64,000 nucleotides of DNA from Salinibius halmophilus (GCF_003577475.1 NZ_QPEP01000008.1:140066-204065), one strand, 5' to 3'; counted from the stretch's first letter, positions 8,636 to 18,327 are shown. Numbers and translations are program-made. The notes: generated by a model not told the origin, from the letters alone.

Positions 8636-9670
8636 TTAAAAATTCTCTGGCATTTTGGCTTTAGAGCGAGCAATGTCTGATGCAATCACCCCTTTCGCGA
8701 CCAAGTTGTGCAAGCATTGGTCAAGCGTTTGCATACCCACCGAGGCACCCGTTTGAATGGCTGAGTACATTTGTGCAACCTTGTCTTCACGAATTAGGTT
8801 ACGAATGGCTGAGGTGCCAATCATAATTTCGTGCGCTGCCACACGCCCGCCAGTTTTGCGCTTGAGCAGTGTTTGTGAAATAACCGCTTGTAGCGACTCC
8901 GACAACATTGAGCGCACCATGGATTTTTCTTCGGCTGGAAACACGTCAATAATACGGTCGATGGTTTTGGCGGCACTGGTTGTGTGCAAGGTGCCAAAAA
9001 CCAAGTGACCTGTTTCGGCAGCGGTCAACGCTAAGCGGATGGTTTCAATATCCCGTAGCTCACCCACCAGAATGATGTCTGGGTCTTCACGCAATGCCGA
9101 GCGTAGGGCTTCGTTAAAGCCATGGGTATCGCGGTGTACTTCACGCTGGTTAACCAAGCAGCGCTTCGACTGGTGAACAAACTCAATTGGGTCTTCAATG
9201 GTTAGAATATGGTCGTAGCGGCTTTCATTGATGTAGTTAATCATCGCCGCCAGCGTAGTTGATTTACCAGAGCCGGTTGGGCCAGTAACCAATACTAGGC
9301 CACGTGAGTTCTCTGAAACATCTTTAAACACCTGCCCCATTCCAAGGTCATCCATCGTAAGTACTTTTGATGGAATGGTACGGAACACGGCACCGGCGCC
9401 GCGATTGTGGTTAAAGGCGTTAACACGAAAGCGAGCCACGCCTGGCACTTCAAACGAGAAGTCAGTCTCCAAAAACTCTTCGAAGTCTTTGCGCTGCTTG
9501 TCGTTCATAATGTCATAAATCAGGCCATGCACCTGCTTATGTTCCATTTCCGGCAAATTAATGCGACGAACGTCGCCATCAACACGAATCATAGGTGGCA
9601 AGCCCGATGAAAGGTGTAAATCTGATGCGCCTTGTTTAGCCGAAAAGGCGAGCAAATCAGTAATGTCCAT
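8636..9670 (-). CDS. pilT: type IV pilus twitching motility ATPase PilT
   Basis: 344 residues from the ATG at 9670, exactly the usual PilT length; an upstream in-frame extension is not needed. It powers pilus retraction, giving twitching motility and DNA uptake. Walker A GPTGSGKST at residues 130-138, EDPIEFVHQSKRCLVNQRE, Walker B PDIILVGELRD and GHLVFGTLHTTSA are present. Transcribed divergently from yggS; the 98-base region between them must hold both promoters. Cotranscribed with pilU. Confidence 0.95.
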   Translation of the reverse strand: MDITDLLAFSAKQGASDLHLSSGLPPMIRVDGDVRRINLPEMEHKQVHGLIYDIMNDKQRKDFEEFLETDFSFEVPGVARFRVNAFNHNRGAGAVFRTIPSKVLTMDDLGMGQVFKDVSENSRGLVLVTGPTGSGKSTTLAAMINYINESRYDHILTIEDPIEFVHQSKRCLVNQREVHRDTHGFNEALRSALREDPDIILVGELRDIETIRLALTAAETGHLVFGTLHTTSAAKTIDRIIDVFPAEEKSMVRSMLSESLQAVISQTLLKRKTGGRVAAHEIMIGTSAIRNLIREDKVAQMYSAIQTGASVGMQTLDQCLHNLVAKGVIASDIARSKAKMPENF

Positions 9671-9768
9671 GACCAAAACCCCAAAAACTCTAGTATTCAA
9701 CAAATGGCAGGCTGGGTTCATTACTGCGAGCGCGGTAAACTATCCAAGTGCCATTAAAAGGAACGCGT

Positions 9769-10455
9769 ATGACAAGCATAGCAACTCAACTTGACACTGT
9801 TGTGGCGCGCATTCGCAGCAGCTGTCATCAAAGTAACAGAAAGCCAGACGGCGTCAAATTGCTTGCTGTTTCGAAAAGGTTCAAAGCCGATGCAGTTCAA
9901 CAAGCATTTGCGCATGGTCAGCGAGCGTTCGGCGAGAATTATGTGCAAGAGGGCGTAGAAAAGATACAGCAACTCGCGCACTTGCCATTGGAATGGCATT
10001 TTATTGGCCCTATACAAAGCAATAAAACCAAAGACATCGCCGCCAACTTTGCTTGGGTACACACGGTTGAACGAGAAAAAATAGCACGCCGCTTAAACGA
10101 CCAGCGCCCAGCCGATATGCCACCACTCAATGTTCTGCTGCAAGTAAATGTCAGTAATGACCCAGCAAAATCTGGTATCCTCGTTGAGCAAATTGATGCG
10201 CTGGCGCAATGTGTTGCTGAGCAGCCTAATTTACGCTTGCGCGGTTTAATGACCATTCCAGCTGTCGATCTGTCGCCAGAACAGTTAGCGCAAGATTTTA
10301 ATACTATGCGGATGGCGTTTGAGCGCTTGCAGCAAGGTTTTGACAGTTGCGATACACTGTCGATGGGTATGAGTGGTGATTTAGAACTGGCGATTGCAAA
10401 CGGTTCTACCATGGTGCGCATAGGTACCGCAATTTTTGGCCAGCGAACAAACTAA
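9769..10455 (+). CDS. yggS: YggS/PLPBP, pyridoxal phosphate homeostasis protein
   Basis: A 228-residue alanine-racemase-fold protein that binds PLP and buffers B6 and amino-acid pools. The PLP lysine is Lys36 in LLAVSKRFKA; FGENYVQE, EWHFIGPIQSNK and the C-terminal SMGMSGDLELAIANGS..VRIGTAIFG are family signatures. The ATG at 9769 follows AAAGGAA with good spacing. It is the first gene of a run continuing with proC (9-base gap) and yggT, the usual arrangement in gammaproteobacteria. Confidence 0.95.
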   Translation: MTSIATQLDTVVARIRSSCHQSNRKPDGVKLLAVSKRFKADAVQQAFAHGQRAFGENYVQEGVEKIQQLAHLPLEWHFIGPIQSNKTKDIAANFAWVHTVEREKIARRLNDQRPADMPPLNVLLQVNVSNDPAKSGILVEQIDALAQCVAEQPNLRLRGLMTIPAVDLSPEQLAQDFNTMRMAFERLQQGFDSCDTLSMGMSGDLELAIANGSTMVRIGTAIFGQRTN

Positions 10456-10464
10456 GGAATTTAG

Positions 10465-11280
10465 ATGACAACAGTAGCGTTTATTGGTGCAGGCAACATG
10501 GCGAAGGCCATCATTGGTGGCATGCTAAACGGTGGTTTTGCTGGTGGGCAAATTATTGCTTCCGACCCAAATCCAGATCAGCTGGCTGAATTTGCTCAGC
10601 AGGGTGTGCGTACGGTTAGTGATAATGCAACCGCCATCAGCGAAGCCGATATTGTGATACTGGCAGTAAAACCGCAAGTCATGAAACAAGTGTGCGAGCC
10701 ACTGGCAACGGTTGCCCAGCAAAAACAGCCGCTGTTTGTCTCAATCGCTGCAGGTTTACCGGCCGACAATATTGCAAGTTGGCTTGGCGGCGGTGTTGCC
10801 ATGGCCCGTGTCATGCCAAATACGCCAGCGATGGTAGGTAAAGGTGTGAGTGGGTTGTGGGCACCAGAGTCAGTGACGCAGGCACAACGACAAACGTTAA
10901 GCGATATTTTCGCTGGTACAGGTTTGGTGCAGTGGGTTGCTAGTGAAGAGACACTGCATGACATAACGGCAATTTCTGGCAGTGGACCGGCGTATTTCTA
11001 TTTGTTTATTCAAGCCATGGCAGAAAAAGCACAAGCATATGGCTTTAGCGAAGAAGACGCTAAGCTCCTTGCCGCGCAAACTGCATTAGGCGCAGCCGAG
11101 ATGGTTTTGCAAAGCGATGACTCGCCAGCTCAGCTGAAGCAAAACGTAATGTCGCCAGGTGGTACAACTGAACGTGCTATCGCAACTTTTGAAAACCAAG
11201 GCCTGCCAAAACTTGTCGCAGATGCCATGGATGCCTGCAAAGCCCGCAGTGAAACCCTAGCCAAAGCACTGAGTGATTGA
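10465..11280 (+). CDS. proC: pyrroline-5-carboxylate reductase
   Basis: A 271-residue enzyme for the last step of proline synthesis: NAD(P)H-dependent reduction of 1-pyrroline-5-carboxylate. N-terminal Rossmann motif IGAGNMAKAIIGGM; later VMPNTPAMVGKG, the ISGSGPAYFY catalytic region and MSPGGTTERAI. Length is standard. Between yggS and yggT in the same operon. Confidence 0.95.
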   Translation: MTTVAFIGAGNMAKAIIGGMLNGGFAGGQIIASDPNPDQLAEFAQQGVRTVSDNATAISEADIVILAVKPQVMKQVCEPLATVAQQKQPLFVSIAAGLPADNIASWLGGGVAMARVMPNTPAMVGKGVSGLWAPESVTQAQRQTLSDIFAGTGLVQWVASEETLHDITAISGSGPAYFYLFIQAMAEKAQAYGFSEEDAKLLAAQTALGAAEMVLQSDDSPAQLKQNVMSPGGTTERAIATFENQGLPKLVADAMDACKARSETLAKALSD

Positions 11281-11291
11281 GGAACTAAATT

Positions 11292-11891
11292 ATGGGAGCA
11301 CTTGCTCAAATTGCCCAAATTATTCTAACGGTGGCCTTTTCAATTGTGGTGATCGCACTCATTGTGCGCTTGCTCGCGATTCTGGGGCAGGCCGATTTTC
11401 GCAACCCGCTCGCGGGTACCATTCTGCAAATCACCAACCCATTTGTTCGGCCGCTGTATAAAATCATGCCGCCAATCGGGCGATTCGACCAAGCTTCGTT
11501 ATTAGTCTTGTGGATTGCCCAGGTGGTGTTTGCCATCTTATTGGTCGGTATTGTGCGCGGATTCGATGTGGCGTTTGCGAACATTCCGCAGCTGGTCATC
11601 TGGTCTATTTTGGCGGTTGCTGGTGCTATTTTAATGGTGTTGCGCTGGTCAATGATTATTGTTGCGATTGGCAGCTGGCTTACGATGGGGCAATACAACC
11701 CGTTGCTAGCTTTCTTGAGTCGAATCATTGAGCCGTACATCGGGCCGTTCCGCAAACTGAACCTACAAATTGGCATGCTAGACCTGTCGCTCATTGTTGG
11801 TTTTGTTGTGATTTACATTATCGAAATTGTTGTGATTGCCACCATTGCGCAAGCCATTGGCTACCCAGGCGGTTTGTTTATCGGTTTATAA
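11292..11891 (+). CDS. yggT: YggT family integral membrane protein
   Basis: 199 residues with two YggT domains in tandem, each with two hydrophobic helices and an NP..PFVRPLYKIMP or QYNPLLAFLSR..EPYIGPFRK motif. The family is linked to osmotic shock tolerance and membrane function but lacks a firm biochemical role. Located 11 bases after proC. A hairpin with pyrimidine-rich tail follows. Confidence 0.9.
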   Translation: MGALAQIAQIILTVAFSIVVIALIVRLLAILGQADFRNPLAGTILQITNPFVRPLYKIMPPIGRFDQASLLVLWIAQVVFAILLVGIVRGFDVAFANIPQLVIWSILAVAGAILMVLRWSMIIVAIGSWLTMGQYNPLLAFLSRIIEPYIGPFRKLNLQIGMLDLSLIVGFVVIYIIEIVVIATIAQAIGYPGGLFIGL

Positions 11892-11895
11892 TTCG

Positions 11896-11936
11896 CCGCC
11901 GCGCTCAGTGCGCGGCGCTTCTGTCTCTTTCTTTTC
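11896..11936 (+). terminator. probable terminator after yggT
   Basis: Stem of about 8 bp (CGCCGCGC / GCGCGGCG, loop TCAGT) followed by a pyrimidine-rich tail (CTTCTGTCTCTTTCTTTT). It would separate yggS-proC-yggT from metX. Confidence 0.6.
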
Positions 11937-11957
11937 CGGTTTGGAGAATTTCCACCC

Positions 11958-13112
11958 ATGCCCGAGCAAATTCCTGCCAACTCAGTTGGCTTGGTGACCC
12001 CGCAAACCATGGCGTTTGATGAGCCATTGCCCTTGCGTTGCGGTCGCAGCATCGACCAATATGAGTTGGTATATGAAACCTATGGCGAGCTGAATGCAGA
12101 TCGCTCAAACGCCATCTTGATCTGCCATGCACTATCTGGCCATCATCACGCGGCTGGCTACCACAGCATGGAAGACAAGAAGCCTGGTTGGTGGGAAGCA
12201 TGTATTGGCCCTGGTAAAGCCATAGATACGGATAAGTTTTTCGTTATTGCGATGAACAACCTCGGCGGCTGTCACGGTTCCACTGGACCAACCAGTATTA
12301 ACCCTGAGACTGGCCAGCCATTTGGCCCTGACTTCCCAGTTATGGCAGTGCGCGACTGGGTGAAAAGCCAGTATCGACTGGTAAAAGCGTTAGGCATTGA
12401 AAAGCTGCTAGCGGTTGTTGGTGGGTCATTAGGTGGTATGCAGGCCATGCGCTGGTCGATAGATTATCCAGATATGATGAGTGCGGTAGCGATTATTGCT
12501 GCAGCGCCTAAGCTGACGGCACAAAATATTGCCTTTAACGAAGTTGCCCGCCAGTCGATTGTTTCTGACCCAGATTTCCGTGCTGGTCGTTACTACGAGC
12601 ACGACACCTACCCAGCTAAAGGTTTGGCATTGGCGCGCATGCTTGGCCATATTACCTATTTATCCGATAACGCCATGCGCGAAAAGTTTGGCCGTGACCT
12701 GCGCAACGGCAAACTTAATTTTAACTTTGATGCCGAGTTCCAAGTTGAGAGCTACTTGCGTTATCAAGGGGAAAACTTCTCTAGTAAGTTTGATGCCAAC
12801 AGCTACCTGTTGCTGACCAAAACATTGGATTATTTTGACCCAGCGGCAGATCACGACGGCGATTTAGCCAAATGCATGGCGCAAGCGAAAGCCAAGTTTT
12901 TAGTTATTTCGTTTTCTACCGACTGGCGCTTTGCGCCATCACGCAGTGAAGAAATTGTGCAAGCGCTTATTGCCGCCGAGAAGCAGGTTTCCTACCTAGA
13001 AGTCGAAGCCGACCAGGGCCACGACGCCTTCCTGTTCCCAATTGATGATTACGTCAACGCGCTATCAGGCTTCTTAAACCGTGCGCAGCAGGAGGTGCAT
13101 GATGCGGCCTGA
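11958..13112 (+). CDS. metX: homoserine O-acyltransferase MetX
   Basis: A 384-residue alpha/beta-hydrolase that acylates homoserine at the start of methionine synthesis. Nucleophile Ser157 in GGSLGGMQ, catalytic Asp in FSTDWRFAP and His in [21 protein letters not shown] is the oxyanion region. MetX proteins of gammaproteobacteria with a metW neighbour are often succinyl- rather than acetyl-transferases, so the acyl donor should be left open. Its stop lies inside metW. Confidence 0.92.
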   Translation: MPEQIPANSVGLVTPQTMAFDEPLPLRCGRSIDQYELVYETYGELNADRSNAILICHALSGHHHAAGYHSMEDKKPGWWEACIGPGKAIDTDKFFVIAMNNLGGCHGSTGPTSINPETGQPFGPDFPVMAVRDWVKSQYRLVKALGIEKLLAVVGGSLGGMQAMRWSIDYPDMMSAVAIIAAAPKLTAQNIAFNEVARQSIVSDPDFRAGRYYEHDTYPAKGLALARMLGHITYLSDNAMREKFGRDLRNGKLNFNFDAEFQVESYLRYQGENFSSKFDANSYLLLTKTLDYFDPAADHDGDLAKCMAQAKAKFLVISFSTDWRFAPSRSEEIVQALIAAEKQVSYLEVEADQGHDAFLFPIDDYVNALSGFLNRAQQEVHDAA

Positions 13113-13692
13113 TTTAGCCATTATTGAAAACTGGATTCCAGCGCAAGCTAAAGTACTCGACCTTGGCTGTGGTGACGGCGAGTTATTGGCTCACCTGAGC
13201 ACCCGTGGCGTTAAGGGGCTGGGTATGGAAATTGACCCAGCCAAAATCAACCGATGCATCGCGCGTGGCGTAAGTGTTGTACAACGCGACTTGAATGACG
13301 GCCTGACCAACATTAACGACAACCACTTTGATGTGGTGTTAATGACTCAGGCGCTGCAAGTGGTCGAACGCCCCGACGAAATGCTTAGAGAAATGCTGCG
13401 CGTCGCTGACCAAGCCATTGTTACGTTCCCTAACTTTGGCCATTGGAGCACGCGGGCCTATTTGGGTATTTTAGGGCGCATGCCGATGAGTAAAGCGCTG
13501 CCGAATAGTTGGTACGACACGCCAAACATTCATCTTTGCACATTCAAAGACTTTGAAGTGCTCGTGAATGACCTTGGTTTTAGGGTGCTGCGCCGCTCGG
13601 TGGTAGACCGCGAACACAACTCAGGTCGATTGATGAACCTAATGCCTAACTTGTTAGGCGAGATAGCGATATATCAATTATGCAGAAGATAA
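13102..13692 (+). CDS. metW: methionine biosynthesis protein MetW
   Basis: A 196-residue SAM-methyltransferase-fold protein that partners MetX in proteobacteria lacking met[15 protein letters not shown] is the SAM-binding loop; [14 protein letters not shown] and [15 protein letters not shown] are MetW signatures. The ATG at 13102 has GGAGG 6 bases upstream, better than the adjacent ATG at 13099. It overlaps the metX stop by 11 bases and the next gene by 13, implying translational coupling. Confidence 0.92.
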   Translation: MRPDLAIIENWIPAQAKVLDLGCGDGELLAHLSTRGVKGLGMEIDPAKINRCIARGVSVVQRDLNDGLTNINDNHFDVVLMTQALQVVERPDEMLREMLRVADQAIVTFPNFGHWSTRAYLGILGRMPMSKALPNSWYDTPNIHLCTFKDFEVLVNDLGFRVLRRSVVDREHNSGRLMNLMPNLLGEIAIYQLCRR

Positions 13693-14117
13693 TCATTGCC
13701 GCCTTGGCCCTGTGCTTTAGCCTGAGTGCTTTGGCTGAACAGAAAGTTGCAATACGTGGTTACGACGTACACTACATGGCTCTGTCGACTGCCGAGTTAA
13801 CCGAAGACGTCGCCGCGGCTTATGGGATTAACCGTTCGAATAAGCAGGCCTTTTTAAGTATTTCGGTGCTTAAACCACAACCGGATTCAATTGTTGCTGT
13901 GCCGGTTGAAGCTAATGTGACGGGCAGCTTTCGCAATATGATCGGCCAAACTAGGCAACTCGAGTTTCGACAAGTGAAAGAAGGCTCGGCTATTTACTAC
14001 TTGGCTGAGTTTCGGTTTTTGAACGAAGAAATTTTGCGCTTTACCCTTCAGGTTGAGCCCGAGGGTGGTGCAAGCCAAACAGTCGAGTTCCAACAGTCTA
14101 TTTGGGAAGCGTTATGA
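13680..14117 (+). CDS. DUF4426 domain periplasmic protein
   Basis: 145 residues with a signal peptide (cleavage after SALA, about residue 19). DUF4426 proteins regularly sit between metW and rdgB in gammaproteobacteria; the function is unknown. Motifs include AYGINRSNKQAFLSISVL and IYYLAEFRFLNEEILRF. It overlaps metW at the 5' end and rdgB by ATGA at the 3' end. Confidence 0.85.
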   Translation: MQKIIIAALALCFSLSALAEQKVAIRGYDVHYMALSTAELTEDVAAAYGINRSNKQAFLSISVLKPQPDSIVAVPVEANVTGSFRNMIGQTRQLEFRQVKEGSAIYYLAEFRFLNEEILRFTLQVEPEGGASQTVEFQQSIWEAL

Positions 14118-14698
14118 GTAAAACCATTGTTTTAGCCACGGGCAACCAAGGCAAGGTGGCTGAGTTACAAAACTTATTGGCACCTAAGGGCTTTGATGTG
14201 GTGCCACAAAGTGACTTTGTAGTGACTTCGGTAGAAGAAACTGGGCTGACCTATGTTGAAAACGCATTACTCAAAGCACGCAATGTTTGTCGCTTAACTG
14301 GCCAGCCCGCTCTAGCCGACGATTCTGGTTTATCCGTGAAAGTATTAAATGGCGCCCCTGGTTTATACAGTGCACGTTATGCCGGAGCGCAGGCAAGTGA
14401 CCAGGACAACATCGATAAGCTGCTTAGCGACCTCGCCAACGAAGAGCACCGCCTAGCTACCTTTCATTGTGTTCTAGTCTACTTGCGCCATGAACACGAC
14501 CCGGCACCAATCATTGCGCATGGCCAGTGGCATGGTCATATTTTGCGAGCGCCAAGAGGCGAAGGTGGGTTTGGCTATGACCCCGTTTTTTACGATTCAA
14601 ACCTAGGCAAAGCGGCGGCTGAGCTGACGCGAGAAGAAAAAGCAGCGGTCAGTCATCGGGGTAAAGCCTTAGCGCAGCTGATGGAGCAGCTTGCTTGA
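14114..14698 (+). CDS. rdgB: XTP/dITP diphosphatase RdgB
   Basis: A 194-residue Ham1-family pyrophosphatase that removes ITP, dITP and XTP from the nucleotide pool. Motifs: LATGNQGKVAEL at the N-terminus, ALADDSGLSVKVLNGAPG, GGFGYDPVF and the C-terminal SHRGKALAQL. The ATG at 14114 overlaps the preceding stop (ATGA), better than the upstream in-frame start. Confidence 0.95.
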   Translation: MSKTIVLATGNQGKVAELQNLLAPKGFDVVPQSDFVVTSVEETGLTYVENALLKARNVCRLTGQPALADDSGLSVKVLNGAPGLYSARYAGAQASDQDNIDKLLSDLANEEHRLATFHCVLVYLRHEHDPAPIIAHGQWHGHILRAPRGEGGFGYDPVFYDSNLGKAAAELTREEKAAVSHRGKALAQLMEQLA

Positions 14699-15807
14699 GT
14701 TTGCCGCCATTGTCTTTGTACCTGCACACCCCCTGGTGTGTGCAAAAGTGCCCGTACTGCGACTTTAATAGCCATGAAGGCAGTATTGATAGCCAAGGCT
14801 ACCTTGCCAAGCTTAAGCAAGACTTTTTACAAGACTTGCCAAAAATTGAAGACCGCACCATAACGACGATTTTTATTGGTGGTGGTACGCCTAGTTTATT
14901 GTCGGCCGAGTTTTATCAAGACTGGTTTCACTTTTTGCGCCAGCATGTTGATTTAGCTGACGACTGTGAAATCACCCTAGAAGCCAATCCGGGTACCGCC
15001 GAAGCAGGTAACTTTTGCGGTTACCGTGAGGCGGGTATCAACCGATTATCACTTGGCGTGCAAAGCTTTGCCAACGAGCAACTTAACACGCTAGGGCGCA
15101 TTCATAGCGCCAATGAAGCACAGCAAGCCTTTGCTATGGCACGTGCGGCGGGGTTTGAGCGCATTAACATCGACCTAATGTTTGCCCTGCCCAATCAAAC
15201 CGTTGCACAGGCACTGGCCGACCTAGAGCAAGCATTTGCGCTCAATCCCGAGCATATCTCTTGGTATCAGTTAACCATAGAGCCGAATACCGCCTTTTAT
15301 CGCCATCCGCCTGAGCTGCCCGATGATGAGCTGAGCAGTGATATCTGGTTGGCTGGTATGGATGCGTTGGCAAACCATGGCTATCAACAATATGAAATTT
15401 CTGCTTATGCCAAAGCGGGCGAAGCTTCGCGCCACAACCTAGCCTATTGGACGTTTGCTGACTATCTTGGCATCGGCGCTGGCGCACACGGTAAACTTAC
15501 CATGCGTGATGGCAGTATTTGGCGCAGCCAAAAAACTCGTACACCCAGCAACTATTTGGCTGCCATGCCACAAACCATGGGCAAATGGACGCAAGTTGCG
15601 CAAGCGGACCTACCCTTTGAGATTATGCTCAATGTGCTGCGCCTTAAATCTGGCATCCAGCACAGCCCCATCCCCCTGCCGAACTGGGCTGAGGACACGC
15701 TGAATATGCTGAGAAAGCAAGGCTTAGTCCACCCAAATCGCTTACAGCTTACCGAACATGGCTGGCCTTATTACAACGACATCGTTGGCCAGTTTATCGC
15801 CGATTAG
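14695..15807 (+). CDS. hemW: radical SAM protein HemW
   Basis: A 370-residue radical SAM protein of the HemN-like family, a heme chaperone rather than the oxygen-independent coproporphyrinogen oxidase. The 4Fe-4S cluster motif CVQKCPYCDF is at residues 15-24; IGGGTPSLL, EANPGT, GINRLSLGVQSF and GIGAGAHGKL follow. The start appears to be TTG overlapping the rdgB stop (TTGA), as no ATG is available near the conserved N-terminus. Last gene of the run that begins at metX. Confidence 0.92.
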   Translation: MSLPPLSLYLHTPWCVQKCPYCDFNSHEGSIDSQGYLAKLKQDFLQDLPKIEDRTITTIFIGGGTPSLLSAEFYQDWFHFLRQHVDLADDCEITLEANPGTAEAGNFCGYREAGINRLSLGVQSFANEQLNTLGRIHSANEAQQAFAMARAAGFERINIDLMFALPNQTVAQALADLEQAFALNPEHISWYQLTIEPNTAFYRHPPELPDDELSSDIWLAGMDALANHGYQQYEISAYAKAGEASRHNLAYWTFADYLGIGAGAHGKLTMRDGSIWRSQKTRTPSNYLAAMPQTMGKWTQVAQADLPFEIMLNVLRLKSGIQHSPIPLPNWAEDTLNMLRKQGLVHPNRLQLTEHGWPYYNDIVGQFIAD

Positions 15808-15824
15808 CGCTGGTCAGACCGGCC

Positions 15825-16778
15825 CTAGCCCTGCACCAGTTGTAATTGCTGGTTGAGTTGCTTAGTGAGGTCTAGCCAGTATTGTTCGGTGTTAAACCAT
15901 GGAAAGGCTTGCGGGAAGGCTGGGTCACTCCAGCGCTGGGCGCGCCATGCTGCCTGTTGCACTATGCGCAGAGTGCGCAGGAACTCAATGTAGTTGAGCT
16001 GGCGGCGGTCAAAGTCGGCGACTTGTTCATAGCCTTCGATAATTTCGCTAAGCTGCTGCTGTTGCTCCACTTGCTCACCACTTAATAGCATCCAAATGTC
16101 TTGAATGGCTGGCGCCATGCGCGCATCGTCAAAATCAACAAACAGTGGTGCTTGGTCGTAGAGAATATTGCCGGTATGGCAATCACCATGCAGGCGAATT
16201 TTGTTTAGTTGTTCATAGCCATTATTGAGCGCTTCGAGGGGCTGCTCTAGCTTTTTGAACACTTCAGCTAGTGGTTGGCGCTGGCCGTTGCCAACAAAGT
16301 TTAATAGTACTTCCGCGGGTTGCTGGAAAAAACTGGTCAGAGTGAGGGCTGGGCGGTGATTGAACGCCTGGTCTCCACCTACTAAATGCAGCTGGGCAAG
16401 TGCTTCCCCTAAATCAAACAGCTGATCAGGGTTGGTGAACTCAGCTGGGCGGCCAACTAAGCGGGGAAATAAGCTGAATCTGTGCTCTTGGAAGTGGTGC
16501 AGCGTGGCGCCTTGGTGGCTTTGTGCCGGTGCTACGAATATGTCTGCATCAGCCAAGGCCTGAGTAAAGCTATGTTCTTCAATGATTTGCGCATCCGACC
16601 AACGGTTCGGGCGGTAAAACTTGGCAATCACACTTGGGGCTTGGTCGATACCAATAAGAAAAACGCGGTTTTCAAAGCTGTTTAGCGCCTGAACTTGGCC
16701 TGTGCAATATAAGCCAAGTGATTCGATGGCATCGAGAACGGTATCTGGGGTAAGCGTGTTGAAGTCAGCAGTCATCAT
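15825..16778 (-). CDS. srkA: stress response kinase SrkA (YihE)
   Basis: A 317-residue aminoglycoside-phosphotransferase-fold Ser/Thr kinase; in E. coli it counters MazEF-linked death and Cpx stress. The catalytic loop LHGDCHTGNILY and the metal-binding VDFDDARMAPAIQDIW are intact; FENRVFLIGI and VIAKFYRPNRW in the N-lobe carry the ATP lysine. The first start codon lies in the 3' arm of a perfect 12-bp hairpin (16776-16807), and no ordinary Shine-Dalgarno is seen. The next ATG is immediately adjacent. Confidence 0.9.
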   Translation of the reverse strand: MMTADFNTLTPDTVLDAIESLGLYCTGQVQALNSFENRVFLIGIDQAPSVIAKFYRPNRWSDAQIIEEHSFTQALADADIFVAPAQSHQGATLHHFQEHRFSLFPRLVGRPAEFTNPDQLFDLGEALAQLHLVGGDQAFNHRPALTLTSFFQQPAEVLLNFVGNGQRQPLAEVFKKLEQPLEALNNGYEQLNKIRLHGDCHTGNILYDQAPLFVDFDDARMAPAIQDIWMLLSGEQVEQQQQLSEIIEGYEQVADFDRRQLNYIEFLRTLRIVQQAAWRAQRWSDPAFPQAFPWFNTEQYWLDLTKQLNQQLQLVQG

Positions 16779-16807
16779 GGCAGCTCAAAAACAAATGAGC
16801 TGCCATG
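16776..16807 (-). promoter_or_regulatory. perfect hairpin overlapping the srkA start codon
   Basis: CATGGCAGCTCA and TGAGCTGCCATG are exact reverse complements around an 8-base loop (TTTGTTTT on the minus strand). The ATG at 16778 forms the end of the 3' arm. No T-run follows, so it is not a standard terminator of trhO. It could hide the start of srkA. Confidence 0.5.
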
Positions 16808-16822
16808 GTAACGCACATTTGC

Positions 16823-17803
16823 CTATTTCGCTGCCTGCTGTTGTGCTTGGCGAGCTGCTTCTTTTTGCTGCTTACGCGCTAAGCGAGCTCGCTCTGCATC
16901 GGTGCCAATGTGGGCTTCGCCACGCGCTTTAGCCAGTTGAATTTGCCTTTGGCGCTGAGCAAAGCGTTGTTTTTGCTTGTCGGTCAACTTGTCGTAACAG
17001 TGGTGGCAACTAATGCCAGCTTGAAACTTGTCAGACTGCTTGTCTTCCGCTGTAAGTGGCATGCGGCAGCCCGAGCACATGTCGTATTTTCCTGGCTCTA
17101 GCTTATGGTTCACCGCGACACGGTTGTCGAAGACAAAACATTCGCCTTGCCACTTGGTGTTTTCTTCTGGCATCTCTTCTAGGTATTTAAGAATGCCACC
17201 TTTTAGGTGGTACACCTCTTCAAAACCTTGCTCTTTTAAGTATGCCGTTGATTTTTCACAGCGAATGCCCCCGGTACAGAACATCGCCACTTTTTTGTGT
17301 TTTACTGGGTCGAGGTTTTCTTGCACATATTGAGGAAACTGGCGGAACGACTCAGTATTTGGGTTGATCGCACCTTCAAAGGTACCAATCTGGTACTCGT
17401 AATCGTTGCGGGTATCAATTAAAACAACTTCAGGGTCGTCTAACAGCTCGTTCCATTCTTGTGGGTTTAAGTAGGTGCCCACTGTTTGTTTTGGGTCGAT
17501 TCCTTCAACACCCATGGTGACGATTTCTTTCTTAAGCTTGACCTTGGTGCGGTAGAAAGGATGCTCGTCTACATAAGACTCTTTAAAGTCGATTGGGTTA
17601 AAGCGCTCATCGCTATTAAGGTAAGCTAATAGTGTGTCGATGGCTTGGCGGGTACCTGAAACCGTACCGTTAATGCCCTCATTGGCAAGCAATAAGGTGC
17701 CGCGAACATCGTGTTCGGTCATTACGTCAATCAGCGGCTGGCGTTTGGCCTCAAAATCATCAAGGCGCACAAACTTATACAGTGCACATACAACTATGCT
17801 CAT
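16823..17803 (-). CDS. trhO: tRNA uridine 34 hydroxylase TrhO (YceA)
   Basis: A 326-residue rhodanese-family enzyme that hydroxylates U34 of tRNA in an oxygen-dependent, prephenate-independent route to 5-(carboxy)methoxyuridine. N-terminal acylphosphatase-like part ([16 protein letters not shown]), rhodanese part with [13 protein letters not shown] and the catalytic Cys in [12 protein letters not shown], then a C-terminal part with CSGCRMPLT and a CHHC motif and a basic tail. The ATG at 17803 follows AGGAGAAGAAA; an upstream in-frame TTG is less likely. Confidence 0.93.
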   Translation of the reverse strand: MSIVVCALYKFVRLDDFEAKRQPLIDVMTEHDVRGTLLLANEGINGTVSGTRQAIDTLLAYLNSDERFNPIDFKESYVDEHPFYRTKVKLKKEIVTMGVEGIDPKQTVGTYLNPQEWNELLDDPEVVLIDTRNDYEYQIGTFEGAINPNTESFRQFPQYVQENLDPVKHKKVAMFCTGGIRCEKSTAYLKEQGFEEVYHLKGGILKYLEEMPEENTKWQGECFVFDNRVAVNHKLEPGKYDMCSGCRMPLTAEDKQSDKFQAGISCHHCYDKLTDKQKQRFAQRQRQIQLAKARGEAHIGTDAERARLARKQQKEAARQAQQQAAK

Positions 17804-17940
17804 TTTCTTCTCCTGCAAGCTAGGTCGTAAGCCTAGGGCAATTTGGGAGGGCGAATTTTACTGATATAAATCAATAAATACAGAGCGGCTTACAAAGCAA
17901 TCACGTTATTAAGATTGTGAGGGCGCCTCGTGACGAGGCG

Positions 17941-18327
17941 CTATGCGATGCCTAGCTGGTTGTTATCGGCAATAGGTTGGCTTTGCAGTAGCTGCTGGTC
18001 TTGGTATACGCAGCGCTTGAGCTGAGAAATAGTGTGAGGTGGAATGGTAATCTGGCCATTCGCTGTTTTGATTTTGAGCGTTACATCGGATGGCAACAGT
18101 TTAACTAAGTGGCCACCTAGCGCACGATTAAACAATATTAGGTTTACACTGTTTTCAACAATTTCCGAGATTTCTAGGCTTTTTAATTCACCACGCTGCA
18201 ACGCTCGCCAAGATGCCTTAGAAAAGCAGAACTTGCCGTTGATAAAAGCACGCCAGAAAATCTTCTGGTCTTTTTCAGCGGCCGCTTGGCTCGCCCCTGC
18301 TTCTAGTTCGCTGAATTTCTTCGCCAT
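17941..18327 (-). CDS. hypothetical protein
   Basis: 128 residues with no family I recognise. The start has a good AGGAGG-like site (TGGAGGTG) 6 bases upstream. N-terminal Ala/Glu-rich helix, then a mixed region with FWRAFINGKFCFSKASWRALQRGEL and LKIKTANGQITIPPHTIS, the latter resembling a small beta-barrel or PilZ-like strand pattern, which is only suggestive. Cytoplasmic. An 8-bp hairpin overlaps the stop codon (about 17923-17942) but has no T-run. Confidence 0.55.
   Translation of the reverse strand: MAKKFSELEAGASQAAAEKDQKIFWRAFINGKFCFSKASWRALQRGELKSLEISEIVENSVNLILFNRALGGHLVKLLPSDVTLKIKTANGQITIPPHTISQLKRCVYQDQQLLQSQPIADNNQLGIA

Noticed and set aside
17923..17942. Terminator for the 128-residue hypothetical gene
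   Set aside because: GCGCCTCG/CGAGGCGC stem is good, but it overlaps the stop codon and is not followed by T residues.
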